Below are positions 35,844 through 48,399 of a stretch of DNA of 64,000 nucleotides, in pieces. Within the stretch, counting starts at the first letter, position 1, and each line of letters begins with the position of its first letter. The notes below the pieces were generated by a model. That model ran no database searches. It saw nothing but the letters and a program-made list of their open reading frames with translations, and was not told the origin of the DNA. A program made the translations under genes and the position numbers. Origin of the DNA: Geosiphon pyriformis (lineage: Eukaryota; Glomeromycota; Glomeromycetes; Archaeosporales; Geosiphonaceae); NCBI GenBank assembly GCA_016748015.1, contig JAAOMT010000289.1, positions 569,639 to 633,638 on the forward strand, written 5' to 3'.

Positions 35844-38420
35844 ATGGATGAACTAACAATTAACACCTCTGAATCAACCAGAAAAAAGAAAAAAGCCAAG
35901 ATTGATTTCGTTTTGAACCCAAACAAGGCATTCAAATCAACTGTTAATAACAATAAGCCACCAAAGGCTAAAGTTTTTAAGAATTTTCCAAAGTTAGAAT
36001 TCCCAGAAATTGTACAAAAATCTGAACCCTATTCTGTTGTCAAAAATTTCATGGAAACATCTGTTTATATTACCTTTGGCCAGTTAATAACCCATCTCCA
36101 ATTCAGAAAAAACCTTCACAAATCCTTGATTTTCAAGAAAAAAACACCAAAGACCAACAAAAATCCATGTCAAGCCAAACTTACTAATAACAACAATGTT
36201 ACCCCTCTTATTTGTAAAGCTCAAATGGCTGATTATTTCATTAATCTGATTCTGAACAGTGAATTATCTGTTAGCATTATTGTCAAACACTTTTTAGAAG
36301 CAATTGGCAGAAAGATTGATGAATCATCTACAAAACCAATAACCAATGTACATGGTAACAAGAAAAAAGGTCTGGGCATAGCCAAAGCTGTTCTTGTCTG
36401 AATTAATGGTATTAACATTGAAACTAACATGGAAGTATCTGAAGCAAAAGAATACACCATAATAGTTGACAATGAATAACTCAAGAAAGCAAAAGTCTTG
36501 CTTGATTATAAACTCTGTAAACTGACCATCAGATGTAATAAAAAACCCATCATGGTTAAGTGTTACCATTGGACAACTCCTCCAGTATTCAAACAAAGCC
36601 AAAAAGAAAAGCAATCAGACAAATCAGATGATAAAAAAAGTGAAAAAGAAGATGAACAAAAAGAAACTGCTGAACTTGTTTATATCATCTTTACCAGCAA
36701 TGGCAAGCCATTAGATAATGTCAAAGCAGATAAAAAAAGAATTATGGTAAATAACAAGCTGATCTGCTGGCCCTACTATAATATTCTCAGAAGAATCTTT
36801 GATAGAAAACCTGGCAAGAAAGCCAAATACAGTTATTGGTGGCATGATCTTTGTGCCAGGTGCTGGTACAATAAACTTATGTATTTTCCTAGTGATGAAT
36901 GCAAGTCTTGCCTAATCTATTACAAAAATTGGGAGCCAATTAGTTTGATACCCAGAGAGGAACTAAAAGAAGTACAAAAGTTCTTTGAGAATAAACCACC
37001 TAAAATCCAATTATTAGTTGTAGAACAAAGAGAACCTTCCTCTGAAGAAAAAAAAGTGGATATTAAAAATCTGTTGGCTAGAAATAGCCCAGTTATCTCA
37101 AAAGAAAGTGATACTCCTAGACAAACCCATATGATACAACACACTATTACCACAAAAGAAATTCGTCTCATCTATTTAAAGTCTTATCAATCCAATTGAC
37201 ACAATGATGAGTTTATCAAGAAAGAAATAAACCGGATGAAAAATCTTGGATTCATACAAAAAACCAAGAGTAAATGGGCATTTTCAGTTGTAGTAGTATC
37301 CAAAAAAGATAGAACTCTACACTTCTGTGTTAACTACCACCAATTAAATGCCATCACTATAAAAGACATGTATTTACTTCCCAAAATTGATACAATGCTA
37401 GATAAATTTAATGGTGCTGTTTTCTTCTTAACTATTAACTTAACTGCTGAATTCTGGCAAGTAGAGATGAATTCAGAAAGCAGAAAGAAAACTGCCTTCA
37501 TTACCAAGTATGGCATCTATGAATTTACAGTCATGCTGTTTGGTCTCACCAATGTCTCTTCCACTTTTCAATGCCTAATGAACAAAGTATTTGAATCAGT
37601 AAAAGAAAACTTTGTTCTAGTCTACTTAGATAACATAATAATTTACTCAAAAATCTGGAATAAACATCTTGAACACTTGCAAAAAGTTTTTGATCTGCTC
37701 AGAAATGCTGGCCTTAAGATTAATCCAATTAAATCTTTTTTTGGATGTTAATTCACCCAGTTTCTTGGTCATCTTATTACAAAAAATGGAATCTTCTCTG
37801 ACTTAGCTAAAGTTGAAAAAGTTCAGAATATTAGACAACTAATAAATGTTTTTGAACTATACTCTTTCCTTGGTTTGGCCTCTTACTATCACAAATTTAT
37901 TAAGAATTTCTCTAAAATCGCCTTTTCTCTCAATCAGTTACTCAGAAAAAATGTCAATTATTACTGGAGTACTCATCAACAAAAAGCTTTTAAAATTCTA
38001 AAGGAAAAACTTGTTATTGAACCAATTTTTAAGCAACCTGATCTGGACCAATTTTTTATCCTCTACACTAATGTATCTGGCTATAGACTTGGTGCTATTT
38101 TTTTATAAAAAGATAAAAATGGCAAAAAACATGCCATAACATATATCAGTAGATCTTTTACACCAGCAAAAAAGAACTATTCAGTTGCTGAACAAAAATA
38201 TTTAGCAGTAGTTTGGGCTACTAGTTACTGGGATCAATATTTTTTTAGTGCAAAATTCTTAGTAGTAACAGATTATCAAGTTTTGGTTCGATTGTGCAAT
38301 AAAAAAAAGCTGGAACACAAACAAATAACTCGCTGAATACTCTACTTGGATGAATTTGACTATGATATTCAATACTGCAAAGGAGCAAATCATCAAAATG
38401 CCAATGCTCTCTCTAGATTT
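35844..38420 (+). pseudogene. Protease, reverse transcriptase and RNase H of element C
   Basis: Protease near 36220-36560: the active site reads LILNSELS where Asp-Ser-Gly/Glu is expected, followed by KPITNVHGNKKKGLGIAKA. A Lys/Glu-rich linker follows. RT from about 37230: GFIQKTKSKWAFSVVVVSKK, LTINLTAEFWQVEM, LFGLTNVSSTFQ and the catalytic box YLDN (37623-37634) instead of YLDD. RNase H from about 38030: ILYTNVSGYRLGAIF (Asp to Asn), YISRSFTPAKKNYSVAEQKY, and HQNANALSR at about 38395. Stops interrupt each domain. The coding continues at 58565. Confidence 0.82.
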
Positions 38421-38616
38421 ACTATCTAGTGATAGTACAATCTCTCAAACCAAACCAACTTAATTATTAGTAACTCCTTCACAAACAAACATGATAATAG
38501 ACTTGGATAACTACTCTGTCTTAATAGAATTTTTGGGTAAAGAACAATATCCACCAGAATACACTTGACAGCAAAAAAAACATTTGCACAAACAATCAAA
38601 TTTCTATTTGATTCAC

Positions 38617-39426
38617 TATTACAGATGATTATTTGGAGTCTTGAGTCAAATAACAAATTCATAACTTGGTGCTCAATTGTTAGAATAGTTAGTATTTTCT
38701 AAAGGTTTTTATGATCTGAAGATTTTGGGTTGGAGTTCTTTATATAATGGGCAGAGATTCAATGGTTGTCTTCTTAGTAGTCTTCCAGAATTACAATTCC
38801 ATTGAATTTTTTTCTCAGTGTGGTGGCTGGTAATTTTGGCAGAGATGTCTTTCTGGTAAGCTATCCTTAAATTCTCAATTCTTATACCCTTCCTTTGGGG
38901 TCTTTTACCAGGCTATTCTTGACATCAATAATTCAGCACTTAGTCTTTAATCAATTAGTAAACACAAAAAATAAAGAAAAGAAAATAAAGAAAAATAAAA
39001 AGAGATAAAAAGAGATAAAGAAATAAGCCAAGGCAGTTACAAGTTAGTATTCCATCAATAGCCATAATCAAGAGCTATTGTTCTAGTGTGATTAAGTATC
39101 AATTACTATCAACATGAAGTGTTGATAATGGAGAGTGGATTTAAGATATTGAATAATTATTTATTTATATTTGTAATATAGAAGGTTGTTTAAATCAAAT
39201 TTAAACTAAGAGGTCTGTCTTTTTTTTTTAATGCTATCACTATATATACATAATTGATGTTCTACAAGATCACTTATATTTTCAAGCAATGTGCTATGAT
39301 TTTTTGAGCAATGTGTCATGATTTCTAACATTGCTCTACATTGCTGAGCAATGTGCTCATGTGCTAATTACTACTCTTTTATTGGTTTACTATTTTCTAT
39401 ATCTGTTTTTTTTTTTATGAGTAATA
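38617..39426 (-). repeat. 3' LTR of B
   Basis: 810 bp. The R/U5 part is close to that of A elements, but the U3 minisatellite is different: AGCAATGTG / CACATTGCT units at about 39283-39365, upstream (in element orientation) of a TATATATAC box at 39240-39249. The polypurine tract AAAAGGAGAAAATAA (minus) abuts at 39427. Confidence 0.88.
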
Positions 39427-39439
39427 TTATTTTCTCCTT

Positions 39440-40160
39440 TTAATATTGAGCTCTGTCAAAATTTTCATTTTGAATTATGTCAAATACTTCTTTTTCAAGT
39501 AGTATCTGTTCCATCTTACTCTTTATTTCTTCAATTTGTGAATTGTTTATTCTTTTCTATTGGTTGATGATTATTGTTTCTATGTTAGAGTATAACAATA
39601 CTTCTGGATAATTTTTAAATATAGTGTGTAGTTAATAAATGGTCCTAATGTGTAGTGTTAAGTTTGTTTTCTTCCCAATAATGTCTTCAATGTTTTGAAC
39701 TATTTTTTAATTGAAGATTCTTTTGAATTTGTCAAGATATAACTTCTGAATATCTACTTTTTGTCCTAATTGGTAGTAATAGTATGGTATTGGAAATTAG
39801 TCTATCCATTTGTTCCAATTTTCTTTTACTAGTTCTTCTGTTGGAACTATGATAGTTATTTTTCCAAAAGTATTCTTTACTTTCTCTACTATTTTATCTG
39901 ACCAGTTTATTGATTGTTTTTGTGGTCACTGATATAATGTACTTTTCTCTTTTTGTTTGGAGTTTTGATAACAGATTGTTTGGTTGTTGATGATAATTTC
40001 CATGTTTCCTTGCTGTTGACTTAAAGCTTGAAACAATTGTTGGGCTAAAGTGTAAATATAGTCTGCTATTTCCATTTTTCTTTGTTGTTTTTGTCATATA
40101 TACCGTGTCTTTATATACTTTTTTGGTTTTTTCAATTTGATGTGTTTGGTTCAATAACTA
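39440..40160 (-). pseudogene. 3' accessory ORF of element B
   Basis: Downstream of integrase in element orientation. Open patch 40154-39894 plus degraded frames to NENFDRAQY next to the polypurine tract. It matches the A2 ORF at 52002-52691 in position and in phrases such as KVYKDTV, YYQLGQKVDIQKLY and DRAQY. No signal peptide or membrane helix is visible. Confidence 0.6.
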
Positions 40161-40699
40161 TAATTGGTTCCAGATCTTGTGGAATCTTATCTGGTTGAAC
40201 CAGTAATTTCTGTACTCCTAATTGTGGAATATTACTGATAAATAGTAATACTATATGATGATATGATTTCAGTCGATCACTATGTGCTGCTTTGGCTAAG
40301 ATTTTGTTGTTCTATCTTAATTTATAAGCTCCATTTCCTAAAATTTCTTCTATGTGAAATGATCCATTCCATTTGGGGTCAAATTTTCCACTCCATTGTT
40401 TTTTTGTTTTGATATAATATAAAAGTACTTTGTTTCCAATCTTGAATTCAACTGGTTTATTTAGTAGTTGGTTATTGTGTCTTTCTTTTTGTTTTTCTTG
40501 TGACTTTTGGATGTTATCAGCTGCTTTTCATCATTTGTTTTCTAGAGTTTTCATCAAGTCATATGTTTTTCTTAGCAATATTTCCTGGTTTTATTGGATA
40601 AGTGTTGACTTCTATCTCAACTGGTAATGTTGTTTTTCTATCATATACTAATTCAAATAGTGTTACTTATATAGTGTCTTGCTTCATTGTTCAATAAGC

Positions 40700-41435
40700 A
40701 AATAATACTGATGATATAAACAAATCCTATTCATCTTGGTTTTTTTGACTAATCTTGGCAATTGCTTCATACAATGTTCTGTTAAACTTTTCAACTAACC
40801 CATTTGTTTGTAGATAGTATAGTAATGATAATGGTCTTTTTATCTCAAATCTTTGACTCAATTCTGCCAATGTTTTATTCACAAAGTGAATTTCTTGATC
40901 TGATAATAGTTCTTTTGGACATCTATGTTGACAAATCAAATCTTGATAAATGAATTCAGCAACAGATTCTGCATCTGCTCTTTGCTTTTGGCCATTTTGT
41001 GAGATAATTCATGGCTACTGCAATATATCTGTTGTCTTTGCTAATAATTGTTAATGGTCTGACTAAATTAATTCCAATGTGGTTGAATGGTTATTCTACT
41101 TTGATTGGTTTTAATGGTTTACTAGGTCTTGTTTTTCCTCTTTTTTGACAAACATCACAATTTTGAACATATTGGATAATGTCTGAATACATTGATGGCC
41201 AATAATATCTTTTTTTAATTCTTTTTATGGTAGGTTCTTTGTAAAAATGTCCTGCTGTTGGATCTGAGTGCATGTTAAACAATATTATTTCTTTTTCTAA
41301 TTCTGTAATTATTTTGGTTGGTTGATCTGAATTTTTTCTGTTTTTCTGGTAAAGTATATTTTGATGGTTGATAAAATATTTTGCTTGTTGTTTTATGTTG
41401 TTTTGTTTTTTTTGAGATAATTTCTCTTTGAACAA
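40700..41435 (-). pseudogene. Integrase of element B
   Basis: HHCC zinc-binding region: HFYKEPTIKRIKKRYYWPSM then NCDVCQKRG (41300-41130). The first catalytic position reads IGINLV (near 41070) where A2 keeps IGIDLV. The second is kept (LLSDQEIHFVN, near 40900), as is the Glu in GLVEKFNR. Stops and a shifted frame separate the parts. Confidence 0.78.
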
Positions 41436-41499
41436 TTGGATATTTATATAATGTTGGAGTTGTTAGTATTTTTGTATATTTATCTTTTTGTAATATTTT

Positions 41500-42957
41500 T
41501 CAGTTTCAACTGCTTAGATTTTGTTATATTTTTGGGTTAAAATGTTCTTAGATTTGTTTCATTTTCAACAATTTGTCAACATTTCCATTGTCTTTTTTCT
41601 TTTTATAATGTACTGTATAATTAAATAGTGAAAGTTCTATTTTTCATCTAGTATGACAATCATCTTCAAATTTTTGTTTCTGGATTGAAGTTAATCTTTT
41701 ATGGTCCGTGTATATATTGAATTTCTGGCTTAAGTATTCTCTCTATTTTATAACTGCCTAATAAATTATTAAGTGTTCTAGTGCTGGTGTTTCATAGTTC
41801 TTTTCTGCTGGGCTCAAGCTTTAACTAGTGTATACTACTAAGTGTTTTCTTCCATCTGGTCCTTTTTGTAATAGTACTGCTCTTAATGTTTGGCTTGATA
41901 CATCAATAGTGATAATGAATAGTTTATTGTAATCTGAATAGATTAGTACTGGAGTTTGAATAAGCTTTCTTCTCAATGTGTCAAATGTTTCTTGTTAAGC
42001 TTTTGTTCATTTGTATTTCACATTCTTGGTTTGTAGGTTGTAAAGTGGCTGAGCCAGTTTAGAAAAGTTCTTGATAAAGCAGCAATAATAGTCTGTGAAT
42101 CCCAAAAATGCTCTCAGTTCTGTCAGATTAATTGGTACTGGAAAGTTCTTTACTATTGTGATCTTATCCAAATCTGTTTTAATGTCATCTTTGCTTATAA
42201 TATGTTCCAAAAATTTTAACTCTGTCTTGTTAAAAAAACATTTGGTTGCATTTAATTTTAATCCTGCTCTTTTCAACCTTTCAAACACTTGTTGAAGATA
42301 ATGTAGATGGTTGTTGAATGTCTTAGAGAACATATTGGTGTTGTCTAAATAAACAACTACTGATTTCCACAGTAGTTCAGTGTAGACAATTTTCATGAGC
42401 TGTTGGAATTTTGCTGGCACATTTATCAATCTAAATGGCATAACCTCGAATTTGAAATTCCCTTCTTATATTATAAAAGCTGTTTTTTTCTTGTTTTCTG
42501 GTTTTATGGCTACTTGCCAATAACTACTGTCTAAGTCCAAAGTTAAGAACCATTTTTTTCCTTCAAAAGCATTGAACAGCTCTTGGATCTTTGGAGTTGG
42601 GTAGCTATCTTCTTTTGTTACTCTATTTAGTTTTTAGTAATCTATGCAAAAGCAAATTTTTCCATTTTTCTTATGGACCAGTACTATTGGTAATGACTAT
42701 GGGCTCATTGATGATTGAATTAACCTGTTGTCAAGCATTTGATTGATTTTTTGATAAATGATTTCATGGCTGGCTGGTGGTACTCTGTATGCTCTTTGTT
42801 TGATTGGCATTGTATCTCCAGTCTTGATCTGATGCTGGATTATGTTAATTCTGCCAAATTTATTTTCATTAACAAAGATGTCATTGAAATTGTTGAGTAA
42901 TATTTTGAATTGCATCTGTTGAAATGGGTCTAAGTTTCCCATGTTCATCTGTTTCAA
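41500..42957 (-). pseudogene. Reverse transcriptase and RNase H of element B
   Basis: The region starts at IIQHQIKTGDTMPIKQRAYR (about 42840), then KKNGKICFCIDY, WFLTLDLDSSYWQVAIK and the catalytic box YLDN (42340-42351) with Asn for the second Asp. RNase H follows after KTKNVKYK, with LSPAEKNYETPALEHL near 41800. Several stops. Confidence 0.82.
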
Positions 42958-43279
42958 TTGTTCTGGTTGGAGCAGATAACATTCTTCTCATTCATATATT
43001 GTTTGAGATATGATATCTACATATCTGCACAGTTGGAGAAAATCTGGAATGGTATCTGGCAATTGGTCTTTAATTTTGGTGGTTAGATAGCCAATGATGG
43101 TTTTTCTGGTATTTTAATAATGTTTTCCGTGTTGTTGTAAATAGAAATTTTAATGTGCCTATGGTTTTTGGCTGGTATGTGTAGATTAACTAATCTGATT
43201 TCTCCTGATTCACAAAGTGTTGCTTCTGTTTCAAAAAGCTGTACCTAATTTTTCACTTTTCTTTCTATGACTATTATGT

Positions 43280-43573
43280 GCTGGTCATATGGTGGAATGG
43301 AGATCAGTTGACAAGTGGAGATAATTTTTTTCTTGTCAATAACCTCTTTCTCTGCCATATTGACTGGTACATCTATTCTACTCATTGATCTGAATCCCTG
43401 TATCTCTTTAGCTGTAATTCTTAATTCTTTCCTGTTTTCTATTGATACTAATTGAATTATTTTCACCAAAGACAGGAATATTGCCTGTGCTATTTTTTTA
43501 TTTGGTTCTATTATATAGGCTTTTTCTGAGTCATTTTGTAGCATAGCAATAATATTTTTTATATATTTTGCAT
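43280..43573 (-). pseudogene. dUTPase domain of element B, C-terminal half
   Basis: Continues the domain broken by A2 at 53509. NAKYIKNIIAML (remainder of motif 3), then NKKIAQAIFLSL (motif 4) and IQGFRSMSRIDVP (motif 5). The C-terminal extension SIPPYDQHIIVIERKVKN matches A2. Confidence 0.8.
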
Positions 43574-44368
43574 TGTTACTCATAGAATATAGGAAATATT
43601 AGCATATAAATTAACTAATCAGAAGTAGCCATAGTAAATGTGGAATTCCAAGAATTTCAGGATTCTTGTATGAGGAATTACAAGATTCCAGAATTCTAAA
43701 ATTCCTCTTAAAGGAATTGCAAGATTCCAGAAATTTCAGGATTTCTGGTGCAAAGAATCAAAGAATTGAGGAATCTTAATTATGTATATATAGTGGCAGT
43801 ATTAGAAGTAAAAAAGACAGACTTTTCAGTTTAGATTTGATCTAAACAACCTTCCATATCAATAAATAATTAGTATTTAATATCTCTAATCCTCTCTCCA
43901 CTATTAACACTTTATGTTGATAATCATTGACACTTAACCACACTAAAACAATAGCTCTTGATCATGGCTATTAATGGAATACTAACTTACATATTGCCTT
44001 GGCTTATTTTTTTATTTTCTTTTATTTTTCTTTTCTTTGATTTTATTGTTGTATACTAATTGATTAAGAATTAAAGTGCTGAGATACAGACATCATAAGG
44101 ACTGGTAAAAGACCTGTGAAACAAGGGTAGAACACTCATAGATTTGAAGATAGCTTACCAGGAAGACTACTGGCCACCACGCTGAGAAAAAAATTTGACA
44201 AAACTGCAGTTTCAGGAAGTTATGGATAAATCCATTAATTAAAATCTCTGTCTATTATACAAAAGACTTCACAACAAAACCTTCAGATATTAACACCAGA
44301 AATACCAATCAAGCACCAAGTTATGGGTTTGTTATTTGACTTGAGATCTCAAATAATTATCTGTAACA
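43574..44368 (+). repeat. 5' LTR of A2
   Basis: 795 bp. U3 has GAATTC/GGATTC-rich minisatellite units (about 43645-43760) and a TATATA box (43782-43791). A perfect 8-bp hairpin GTTTAGAT-TTG-ATCTAAAC lies at 43829-43847 in the presumed leader. Confidence 0.92.
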
Positions 44369-44369
44369 T

Positions 44370-46218
44370 TTGGTGCTCTCTGTGAGATATAATCCTACAG
44401 AGAACAGCACCAACAACTATTATTCAAAAGTGGTAGAATCAGAAATTATAGGAGCAAACCATTTAGGATTTGCCAAAGCCTTGTTTCAACAGTATAGCCA
44501 ACAATTAGGATTAAACAACAACTATTATCCAGCAGAATCTGCTTTCAACTTCTACATCAACAATAAAATCACAGACTGCTTAGGAAGAACAGTTAACATT
44601 AAATCTACAAGAGAAAATTTCTATACAGAATTATTCCAACATATCAGCTTACCAAGAAATTACAGTTTCACACCAATTATCAGGAAAATCAATCAAACCA
44701 TTGAAAGATACACACAACAACAATTCCTCATTACTTATGCAGACAAAGGCAAAGGAAGATTGCAAACACCAGCAGTAACACCAAAACAAATACAACTACC
44801 TACTTGGAAGAAAACCAGAGTTGAATTACCAACCAATCCATTATACTATTACACACCAGAAAGCATTATTAACATCTTATCAACAGGCATGTTAACATTA
44901 TATGCAACATCAACATTTGAATGACTTCCATTTTAAAGTAAACAAAAGAAAGCAGAATTACTAGGAACCTATGGCAATTATTTTGAAAAATTTAAATCAC
45001 AATCGCCAATACCATCAGGATTCCGATCACTACCACTTCAACCAGTTTTCAGAAACATGAGTCCCTGGGTGATAATAGAATCAGAAGAGGAAGAAGAAAA
45101 AAAAGCTGAAGATCAGAAATTTACTTACCAGAACCCAATTCCAGAAAATCTGAACATTGAAACTCTGAACTTTCAGATACAGCAAAATCAAAATTTTGAA
45201 AATCTGAAAGTCAAAACTCCAAATATTCAACCACCAACAAATCAAAACAATCAAAAACCCGATTTAATTAATCAACAACACATACCTCCAAAAATTGTAA
45301 TTAATCAACCAGTTGAACTGATTGGCCAGCCATTACAACAACTGGATCTGCAAATCCAACCACTACCAGTATTCTTTCAACAACTACAACAGCTGTTTCA
45401 ACAGCCATAACAACAACTCCAACAATCAAACTTAGATCCAATGGCTGATACACCAATAGCAAAACTCGAGAAATTCACTGGCGAAGAAGACGATGCCCAA
45501 ATATGGCTCAACAACATTAAAAAGGCTATCACGGCCAAAGGATAGAATAATGCAAAAGCATTTCAAGCTATCCTCTACTTCTTACAGGATATTGTTGACT
45601 CGTGGTATCAAAGTTTAGTTACCAAACCTCAAACATTTTAGGAATTTAAAGTTGTATTTCTGGGATATTTCAGTAATAATAACAGTATTAATTGCTTAAC
45701 CAACACCTTTACCACAATTAAACAAGGAGAAATTGAAGTAGTTACCACTTACTTGAGATGTTTCCACAGGAATTTGTGCCAAATTCAAGCAATTCAAGCT
45801 GACTATTTTACAGCGCCTCAGATTTTAAACCAGTTTATTTGTGGATTGCACAGTAGTATCTTTTAATGCATATGTCCAATACATCCAACAGATCTTTAAG
45901 CTGTCATAACAAATGCCAGAGATTTTGAAGCAGCTGAACTTGAAGTTAACCACACTTAAGCTGTTAATCTAATAATGAACAGATCATTTGAATTTGATTC
46001 TAAGTTGAAACAATTCAGTAATTCCATCAAACAAAAATTAGAAGAATACTTAGATAACAATCAGGCAATCTATCAACCTTTATAACAATGCAATAATCAA
46101 GAAAATGCGAATCATTTTCAGAATCAGTCATGTCTATCATCCTCGACCAATCAACAGTGGCAGTAGGAGATGTGTTTGCCACTACTGTGGTAAACAAAGA
46201 CATTTAAAGATTAACTGT
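44370..46218 (+). pseudogene. Gag of element A2
   Basis: An open frame passes through the primer site without an ATG (44370-44924), with GANHLGFAKALFQQYSQQLG. It continues after stops in a Gln/Asn/Pro-rich region (45057-45410). The capsid domain follows at about 45440-46030 (AKLEKFTGEEDDAQIWLNNI, EVVTTYLRCFHRNLCQIQAI), and then a knuckle CHYCGKQRHLKINC at 46177-46218. Stops sit mostly at expected Gln or Trp codons. Translation start is unclear. Confidence 0.82.
44371..44388 (+). other. Primer-binding site of A2
   Basis: TGGTGCTCTCTGTGAGAT starts two bases after the LTR. It implies a primer tRNA whose 3' end is a GAGAGC-type acceptor strand plus ACCA and whose T stem is CTCAC. I do not assign the tRNA. 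Confidence 0.7.
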
Positions 46219-46299
46219 AGATTGAGAATAGATAACTAACAATTAGGAAATCAATATTAAAACCCCAATTGCCAGTTTCCAACTTCAAATTATCAATCT

Positions 46300-47290
46300 A
46301 ACACAGCACCATATCAACCGACTTACCTGCCAATGATGTAACAGCCAATATATCAACCACCTATATATCAACCTCCAGTTTATCAACCACAGCCACCAGT
46401 AATATATCAACCACCACAGCCACAAATAATTTATCAGACACTCACAGTTCAAACACTACCATCAAACCCAACTCAAATGACATCAGGAAATCTTAGATCA
46501 AGAGTTATTCAAAACTGGAGATCAGCAATGGTTGTTCACCAACCAATTTGCAGTTCATCCAACCAGTTATCAAGATCATGACAGTGGAATTCAGGAACTG
46601 AGTACACTCAAAACCCAAGTTCCCAGAACTATTTAAGTCTTCTGGTTATTCCAGAAAACACCTTACCCAACAACTGGGAACCCAAACAAAAGCAACCACT
46701 TACTAGCAATATTTCGCCAACTACTGTCATGGAAAACGAATCCCTAACAGCTATATTTCTTTTTAAAATCAAGAAACCAACAGAAACCTCTTTGTTCAGT
46801 GAAGTTGCACTCAAGGAAAAACCCATTATGATGATGTACACTGATGCCAAAATTGATGGTCAGTTCATCAAACTAATTCTAGATAGTGGATCAGTTGGCA
46901 GCATCATTACAAGACAGCTCATAAACCAATTAGGTTGCTGAGTTGATCAAACTGCCAGTACAAGGATAATTACCACTGATAGAGCCATTAAGATTCTAAT
47001 TAGTGAAATAAATGCTCTACCCATTAAAGTTAATGGCATCATGGTACCGATCAAGGTATTAGTTATGGAAGCCACTTAGTATCAAGCTCTAGTTGGTAAT
47101 AACTAACTATCTAAAACCAACACAATACTTGACTAGACAACACAAGAGTTGCAAATCAGTCAGAATGGCTGATATACACAAGTACCAACAATGTGTGACC
47201 ATTTTAAGCCCAGCATTGAGATGTGACCACTTATTAACTTCAAAAAAAAAAAAAACCTACTTAAGAAGCTTATTAGATCTTGTGGGCTAA
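46300..47290 (+). pseudogene. Tyr/Gln/Pro repeat linker and retroviral-type aspartic protease of A2
   Basis: A YQPP-type repeat (about 46320-46450) precedes the protease. The active site LILDSGSVGSIITRQL is intact (Asp-Ser-Gly codons 46882-46890). The flap region ALPIKVNGIMVPIKVLVMEA is followed by the family end YQALVGNN. Frames change at least once between Gag and protease. Confidence 0.8.
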
Positions 47291-47499
47291 CAGCAACCAC
47301 AATAAACTACCACTGATACTATCCTGGGATGACAACAACAAAGAAAAACAGAAGGAAGAACTTACCTGGAACACCAACCAAGCCTGGGAAACCAACAATA
47401 ACCAGAAAGAACTAACAAATTGGGAGTAGAAAGAAAATAAAAAGGGAAAAAAAAAAAGAAAGAAGAAGAACTAACATCTAACAGCACCACTACTTATAA

Positions 47500-48200
47500 T
47501 TCTTATACTACACCCCAACAATCCACTTATTACCACCCAAAACTGATATGCATCAATTGTGGCAAGAAATTGTTGTCAATGGGTGCTTGTTGTGGTAATG
47601 ATAAAAAGTACACTTTAGCAACCAAATTTTACTGCCATCCATGCATTTTTGAACACTTTGGAAGACCAAAACAAGTTGGGAAATAGGACAATGAACCATG
47701 CTTGGCTTGTGGAAAAACTCTCTTAGATAAAGGAATGTGGAATGACATTTCTGGACAAGAAGAAACATGTGATGAAATGTGTCAGTATACAATCCTAATT
47801 AATGACTGGATATGCAAGGGCACACCAATTGACGATGCTTGAAAACAAAGCATTGTGACAATTGGAAGGATACCCCTATGACAAACACGAATTATGGAGA
47901 ATGATATATGTGAAAACATAAGGTGCAATAACCAGTGAACTACTAAAAATCAAAAACAATCCTCTATCTCTTCCTGAACCCAAATACATCCAAATCTTTG
48001 ATGTCTTTGGCAACATTGAAAACAACCCAGAAGAATTCCACGAATATTACCAGCATTTAGCACCCACTAAGAAAGAACAGAAGCAGCATTTAGAGCAGTT
48101 GAATACTTAATTATGTCAACATTGCTTAATCTCATGTAACTTTCAATATTGTAATGAGTGTGATCTTATTTACAATCCACCACCACACATGATCTACATG
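47500..48200 (+). pseudogene. Cys-rich accessory region of A2, unknown function
   Basis: Between protease and dUTPase. Cluster 1 (about 47549-47815) has CINCGKK, CCGN, FYCHPCIFEHFG, CLACGKT and CDEMCQY. A spacer with SELLKIKNNPLSLPEPKYIQ follows. Cluster 2 is CQHCLISCNFQYCNEC (48114-48161). Next comes an Asp/Asn/Ser-rich linker. Element B has the same two clusters in the same place. The spacing suggests two zinc-binding modules. No family is recognised. Confidence 0.7.
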
Positions 48201-48399
48201 ATTCTTGAAGAAGATGAACTAATGAATAACTATACATCAAAATCAGAATCAACTTTCCATCCCAATTTAAACTCTAACAATGACGACAATGAAAATAACA
48301 GTTTCAGCTCTGCTTAAAATGGCAATGAAAATATCAATAATTCAAACTCCAATTCAAACCCCAAAACATTTATTGCACTTTCTGATCTTACCAAGGAAC

